This document shows positions 13,581 to 16,777 of a stretch of 16,777 nucleotides of DNA, in pieces; positions within the stretch are counted from its first letter, which is position 1, and each line of letters starts with the position of its first letter. This stretch comes from an uncultured Bordetella sp. (GTDB lineage: Bacteria > Pseudomonadota > Gammaproteobacteria > Burkholderiales > Burkholderiaceae_B): the NCBI GenBank assembly GCA_937881145.1, contig CALGFL010000409.1, forward strand, positions 1 through 16,777, given 5' to 3'. A program made the translations under genes and the position numbers. The notes under the pieces are model-generated. The model saw only the letters and a program-made list of their open reading frames with translations, was not told the origin of the DNA and searched no databases.

Positions 13581-14579
13581 TCAGTGGAGGGCTTCTTGCA
13601 GGTATTTCACGGTCACGAAGCGGGTGTAGTCGTTCGAAACCTGCGACAGCCGGCCGGCGGACATCAGAAACTGGGCAGTTGCCTTGATGGTCTTGGACAG
13701 CGCGCCGCCCATCCACTGGGGCTTGACCTGGTCCGCCAGCGCAAGGAAGGTATAGCCCTTGATGATCTCGGGCACTTGAGCCGCGGCGGCACCGGTTTCC
13801 GCTGCGATCGCCTTGACCGGCGCGCTGTCGGCGGTCCATGCCGAAGGATCTTTCAGGTACGCCTGGTTCGCCGCTTCGATTGTGCGCATGAAGGCCACGA
13901 GCGATTTCTGATGCGACTGCGCGAATTTTCGGTTCACGACCCAGGCATTGAAGGTCGGGTATCCCCATGCAGCCACCTCATCGGCGCCCACAAGTCGCGT
14001 GCCCGTCTTCAGGATCTCGGTTTGCGCCGGAGGCCAGACGAACGCCGCGTCGATCGACGATTGTTGCCACGCGGCGACGATCTGATCGGGCGACATGTTC
14101 AGGATGGTGAGATCATTCTCGCCGATGCCCGCGTGTTTCAGCGCGCCCATCAGCGAAAAATGCGATGTCGACCCGATCGGCACGGCGACCACCTTGCCCT
14201 TGAGATCGGCAAGCGACTTGATTCCCGACCCATTGCGGACAATAAGGGATTCGGCCTGGCCAATGACATAGTCGATCATGAAGACCTGAAGATCGACGCC
14301 CTGCGTCGCCGCAATCGCGAGCGGGGAAGACCCCAACTCGGCGATATTGACATCGCCGGAAGCCATCGCCGCAATGACGTCGGCACCCGAGTTGAACTTG
14401 CGCCACTCGACGTTCCATCCGGTGGCGGCCGATAGCTTGCCGTCATGGGCAGCCATCTGGGCCGGAATGGGATCGCCAAAGGTAGCGACGATGACTTTGT
14501 CCGCGGCATGCGCCGCGGTCATCGCCGTCATGGTGATGGCCAGTCCGCCGATTACTGACATCCAGTACTTCTTTATCAT
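13581..14579 (-). CDS. tauA: TauA-type periplasmic sulfonate-binding protein
   Basis: This 332-residue receptor has a signal peptide (MIKKYW...TAAHA, cleavage after about residue 25). The mature protein follows E. coli TauA closely by eye: WRKFNSGADVIAAMASGDVN, ELGSSPLAIAATQGVDLQVF, VAVPIGSTSHFSLMGALKHA, AAWQQSSIDAAFVWPPA, WGYPTFNAWVVNRKFA and the ending NDYTRFVTVKYLQEAL. It would bind taurine or a related amino-sulfonate in the periplasm and pass it to TauC. GGAG stands 8 bases before this ATG (14577-14579). An ATG two codons earlier (14585) is only 2 bases from the GGAG, so it is less likely but possible. The gap to the upstream racemase gene is 118 bases and could hold its own promoter, but I see no clear one. 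Confidence 0.94.
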   Translation of the reverse strand: MIKKYWMSVIGGLAITMTAMTAAHAADKVIVATFGDPIPAQMAAHDGKLSAATGWNVEWRKFNSGADVIAAMASGDVNIAELGSSPLAIAATQGVDLQVFMIDYVIGQAESLIVRNGSGIKSLADLKGKVVAVPIGSTSHFSLMGALKHAGIGENDLTILNMSPDQIVAAWQQSSIDAAFVWPPAQTEILKTGTRLVGADEVAAWGYPTFNAWVVNRKFAQSHQKSLVAFMRTIEAANQAYLKDPSAWTADSAPVKAIAAETGAAAAQVPEIIKGYTFLALADQVKPQWMGGALSKTIKATAQFLMSAGRLSQVSNDYTRFVTVKYLQEALH

Positions 14580-14697
14580 TTTCATATCTCCTCTTGCGGT
14601 TCCACTTCGGCTCCGAAGCGGCGTCGAATGTCGCTCCGGGTTCTTCTTGTGCGTGTTCCGTGCGAGCAACACGCGCGCAACACCTGTTGTCGGGTTG

Positions 14698-15465
14698 TCA
14701 GGATTGGGGCGCTTGGGCAGCATCCGCTGCTGCGGCTTCGGCGAGCGTGCCGGCGCAGGCGAATTTCACGACGGCATCCGCCAGAACGTCGAGCGTATCG
14801 ATCGCTCCGAAGTCCTCGGGAATGGCCTCGCTGATGATCGACAGCTCGCTGCAGGCGATCAGCATTACCTTGACGCCCTGCCGATGCAGTTCCGATGCCG
14901 CGCGCTTGAGCAGATCACGCGCTTGCGCGGTATCGCCATTTGCCTTGACGGCCCTGATGCAGGCGAGAAGCGAATCCTGATCGGCGGGATAAGCCGTTTC
15001 CAGTCCTCGCCCGGCACAGGCCCGATCGAAAAGTCCCGTAGCCTGGACTGCCGGAGAGGCGAGGATTCCGATGAGGCGGTCGCCTGGATCCTGCGACGCC
15101 GCCGCCTTGGCGGCCGCGTCGGCCGAAAGCTCGATCATGTCCAGAAGCGGAACGGACACCGCGGCCTGGATGCGAGGGGCGTAATAATGGGCCGTGTTGC
15201 AAGGCATCGCGAGGGCGGTCACGCCCGCCGCTTCCAGCCTCAACGCCATATCGATCAGGACAGGTCCGGGATCTTCCCCGGTCTTGTCGATCAGCGCCTT
15301 GATGCGCGAAGGCACCTGGGTATTGTTGTCGACAAGCATCGGCACATGATCGGCGTCGTCATGGGCGACCGTCATGCCGATGATCCGCGACATCAGCAAG
15401 ACGGTCGCCTCGGGCCCCATGCCACCGAGTATGCCGATGCGGCGCTTGGTGGGTGCGCTACTCAT
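14698..15465 (-). CDS. Aspartate/glutamate racemase-family protein
   Basis: This 255-residue cofactor-independent racemase shows IGILGGMGPEATVLLM at the N-terminus (10-25). It has both catalytic cysteines: C89 in AMPCNTAHYY and C205 in LIACSELSII. The two-base mechanism with paired Cys residues interconverts D and L forms of acidic amino acids (YgeA/RacD type); a Ser follows the second Cys where Thr is common. The start ATG (15463-15465) has AAGGTGAG a few bases ahead and overlaps the aminotransferase stop by 8 bases, so the two are coupled. Lying in an operon with TauABC, it may act on a sulfonated aspartate analogue such as cysteate instead of aspartate itself; this is inference. It is full length. 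Confidence 0.9.
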   Translation of the reverse strand: MSSAPTKRRIGILGGMGPEATVLLMSRIIGMTVAHDDADHVPMLVDNNTQVPSRIKALIDKTGEDPGPVLIDMALRLEAAGVTALAMPCNTAHYYAPRIQAAVSVPLLDMIELSADAAAKAAASQDPGDRLIGILASPAVQATGLFDRACAGRGLETAYPADQDSLLACIRAVKANGDTAQARDLLKRAASELHRQGVKVMLIACSELSIISEAIPEDFGAIDTLDVLADAVVKFACAGTLAEAAAADAAQAPQS

Positions 15466-16672
15466 CGACTCTCACCTTCGAAAAAACCCGCGCCGCCGAG
15501 GCCGCGATGATCTGGCCGACGTGCTCGCAATCGGCGACGGAAAACGGCAAAGGCATGCGCATGTCGAATAGACCGGACAGAATGGCATCCGTGCGTGGCA
15601 GTACTTGCGGATCGAGGTAGCGCCAATTCCGGTATGTGCTTGTGAAGCCCTTGGGTTCGGCATTGCCGAACCAGTTGATCTCGACGCCCAGCGACGCGCA
15701 GGCACCCAGGAAGGCTCTTGCGTCCTCGCCCGAGATGTTGGGAAACATGAACTGGATCGAGCTGCCGACGAAGTGTTCTTGCGCCGGCCGGTCGGGCAGA
15801 TAGATCCCTTTGATCGAGCGCAGGCGGGTTTCCACGGTCCGGTACCGCTCGTTCCAGCGCGCGACATTTTCTTCCAGCCTGGGAAGCTGGGCTCGCAGAA
15901 GAGCTGCGCGCAAATTATCCATGCGCCCCGAGAGGTTCGGGACGTCCAATCGAATTTCCGAGAACGCGGCGGACTCGGGCGCGGCGCCGTGCCGCTCATA
16001 GAGCATATAGGAACCGGACATGAGGATGGCACGCGCCATGAAGTCGGAGTCGTCGGACACGATCAACCCCCCCTCTCCCGAATTCAAGTGCTTGTATGTC
16101 TGGGTGCTGAAGCAGCCTGCAAGACCCCACGCGCCGCTTTTGCGGCCGCTCCAGGAAGCGCCCATCGTATGCGCGCAGTCCTCGATCAGTGCAAGGCCCC
16201 GACGCGCTGCCAACGCAGCCAGCGCATCCATATCGGGCATATGGCCGCGCATATAGGAAAGCACCATGAAGCGGGCGCCGGATTCGTCCGCCTTTCGATC
16301 GAGATCGTCGAGATCGAGAACCAGATCCCGCGTGATCTCGACGAACACCGGTTTGCCGCCCGCGTTGACAATGGCCCCCGGCACGGGCGCCAGCGTAAAC
16401 GCATTGGTCAACACCGGCTCCGCGGGCTGCAGGCCGGCAGCCCGCAGGGCCACATGCAACGCGTAGCCACCCGAACCGCAGGCCAGCGCGTAGCGGCTGC
16501 CCTGGTAGTTTGCGAACTCCCGCTCCAACAGGGCGGCCTCGGAAAGTTCGTCTCCGACCGTGTTGTAGCGGTGCAGCCGGCCCGAGCGCAGCACTTGGAC
16601 GGCCGCGGCAATACCTTCCTCGGAGATAGGTTCCTGCTGCGTGAAGCTGCGCGTGAACGGCCGTGGTTCCAT
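15458..16672 (-). CDS. DegT/DnrJ/EryC1-type PLP-dependent aminotransferase
   Basis: This 404-residue fold-type I PLP enzyme has the family order: substrate/PLP loop CGSGGYALHVALRAAG (65-80), LTNAFTLAPVPGAIVNAGGK, the PLP nitrogen ligand D165 in LIEDCAHTMGA, and the Schiff-base lysine K194 in FSTQTYKHLNSGEGGLIVSD. DegT enzymes usually transaminate keto-sugars, but no nucleotide-sugar genes are present, and the partners here are a racemase and TauABC. It may therefore act on a small keto or amino acid. The start is ATG at 16670-16672, with AGGAAG 9 bases ahead. It overlaps the racemase by 8 bases. It is the first complete gene of the cluster; upstream sequence continues with what may be the tail of another gene. 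Confidence 0.9.
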   Translation of the reverse strand: MEPRPFTRSFTQQEPISEEGIAAAVQVLRSGRLHRYNTVGDELSEAALLEREFANYQGSRYALACGSGGYALHVALRAAGLQPAEPVLTNAFTLAPVPGAIVNAGGKPVFVEITRDLVLDLDDLDRKADESGARFMVLSYMRGHMPDMDALAALAARRGLALIEDCAHTMGASWSGRKSGAWGLAGCFSTQTYKHLNSGEGGLIVSDDSDFMARAILMSGSYMLYERHGAAPESAAFSEIRLDVPNLSGRMDNLRAALLRAQLPRLEENVARWNERYRTVETRLRSIKGIYLPDRPAQEHFVGSSIQFMFPNISGEDARAFLGACASLGVEINWFGNAEPKGFTSTYRNWRYLDPQVLPRTDAILSGLFDMRMPLPFSVADCEHVGQIIAASAARVFSKVRVDE

Positions 16673-16702
16673 TTGGTTCGCTTCCTGTTCCGGTCGGGCA
16701 GG

Positions 16703-16777
16703 TCAGGCCGTCGCCTGGTCGGCTGCGGGCGCGATGGCAGCGAATGGGGACTGGGTCGCCGGCACCGGTGTGGGTGC
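16703..16777 (-). CDS. Possible C-terminal tail of an upstream gene (partial)
   Basis: On the minus strand a frame is open from the right edge to TGA at 16703-16705 and encodes 24 residues rich in Ala and Pro (APTPVPATQSPFAAIAPAAD...). It would end 30 bases before the aminotransferase start, a spacing usual in an operon. The other frames are also open here, so this is only a candidate; no family can be named. Confidence 0.35.
   Translation of the reverse strand, partial: APTPVPATQSPFAAIAPAADQATA

Noticed and set aside
13498..13968. N-terminal extension of tauB to an upstream start
   Set aside because: The extension overlaps tauA, encodes no ABC-related sequence and would run through the 34-bp hairpin; the ATG at 13497 has a good ribosome site.
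14347..15510. A 387-codon plus-strand frame opposite tauA and the racemase gene
   Set aside because: Both minus-strand genes here have complete family motifs and ribosome sites; the plus frame has an Arg-rich composition and no family features.

Overview
The window is dense, high-GC bacterial DNA with short intergenic gaps, four-base gene overlaps and many regulated transport or catabolism modules. A Bug/TctC-type periplasmic receptor, a Liv-type ABC importer beside a GntR/FCD regulator, and the general protein style point to a soil- or host-associated betaproteobacterium, most likely Alcaligenaceae (Bordetella/Achromobacter-like). The genus is an inference; no rRNA or other marker gene is present. 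No gene-free stretch exceeds about 150 bases, and I see no tRNA, rRNA, CRISPR array or insertion sequence.

Region 1 (1-4436, minus strand): an SDR oxidoreductase gene followed by livK, livH, livM and livG of a branched-chain-amino-acid-type (HAAT) ABC importer. Four of the junctions overlap or nearly touch (GTGA at SDR/livK, 10 bases at livK/livH, ATGA at livH/livM and livM/livG), so this is one translationally coupled operon. livG runs off the left edge. Region 2 (4437-5156, plus): a GntR/FCD repressor gene diverges from that operon. The shared gap holds two near-identical GTATAC-centred sites exactly 63 bp apart.

Region 3 (5172-8644): an orphan HicB-like ribbon-helix-helix gene, a NIPSNAP-family gene, a MarR-family regulator and, divergent from it, an FAD aromatic-ring monooxygenase plus a Bug-family receptor. 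The MarR/monooxygenase gap carries a GTTAG-N4-CTAAC operator. This looks like a regulated uptake-and-hydroxylation unit for an aromatic acid. Region 4 (8663-10458): an HxlR-family regulator divergent from a DHA1-type MFS efflux pump, with two tandem palindromic operators sitting on both promoters.

Region 5 (10489-16777, minus): a six-gene cluster in the order DegT-type PLP aminotransferase, Asp/Glu racemase, TauA, TauB, TauC, HisD-family dehydrogenase. TauABC imports taurine-like sulfonates, and the HisD homologue resembles the sulfopropanediol dehydrogenase (HpsN) branch rather than biosynthetic HisD. With a racemase for aspartate-like acids and an aminotransferase, this is a plausible and possibly undescribed route for a chiral amino-sulfonate such as cysteinolate/cysteate. 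The substrate is inferred from gene content only, and no desulfonating enzyme is in the window. A perfect 34-bp inverted repeat separates tauA from tauB and probably stabilises the receptor part of the mRNA.
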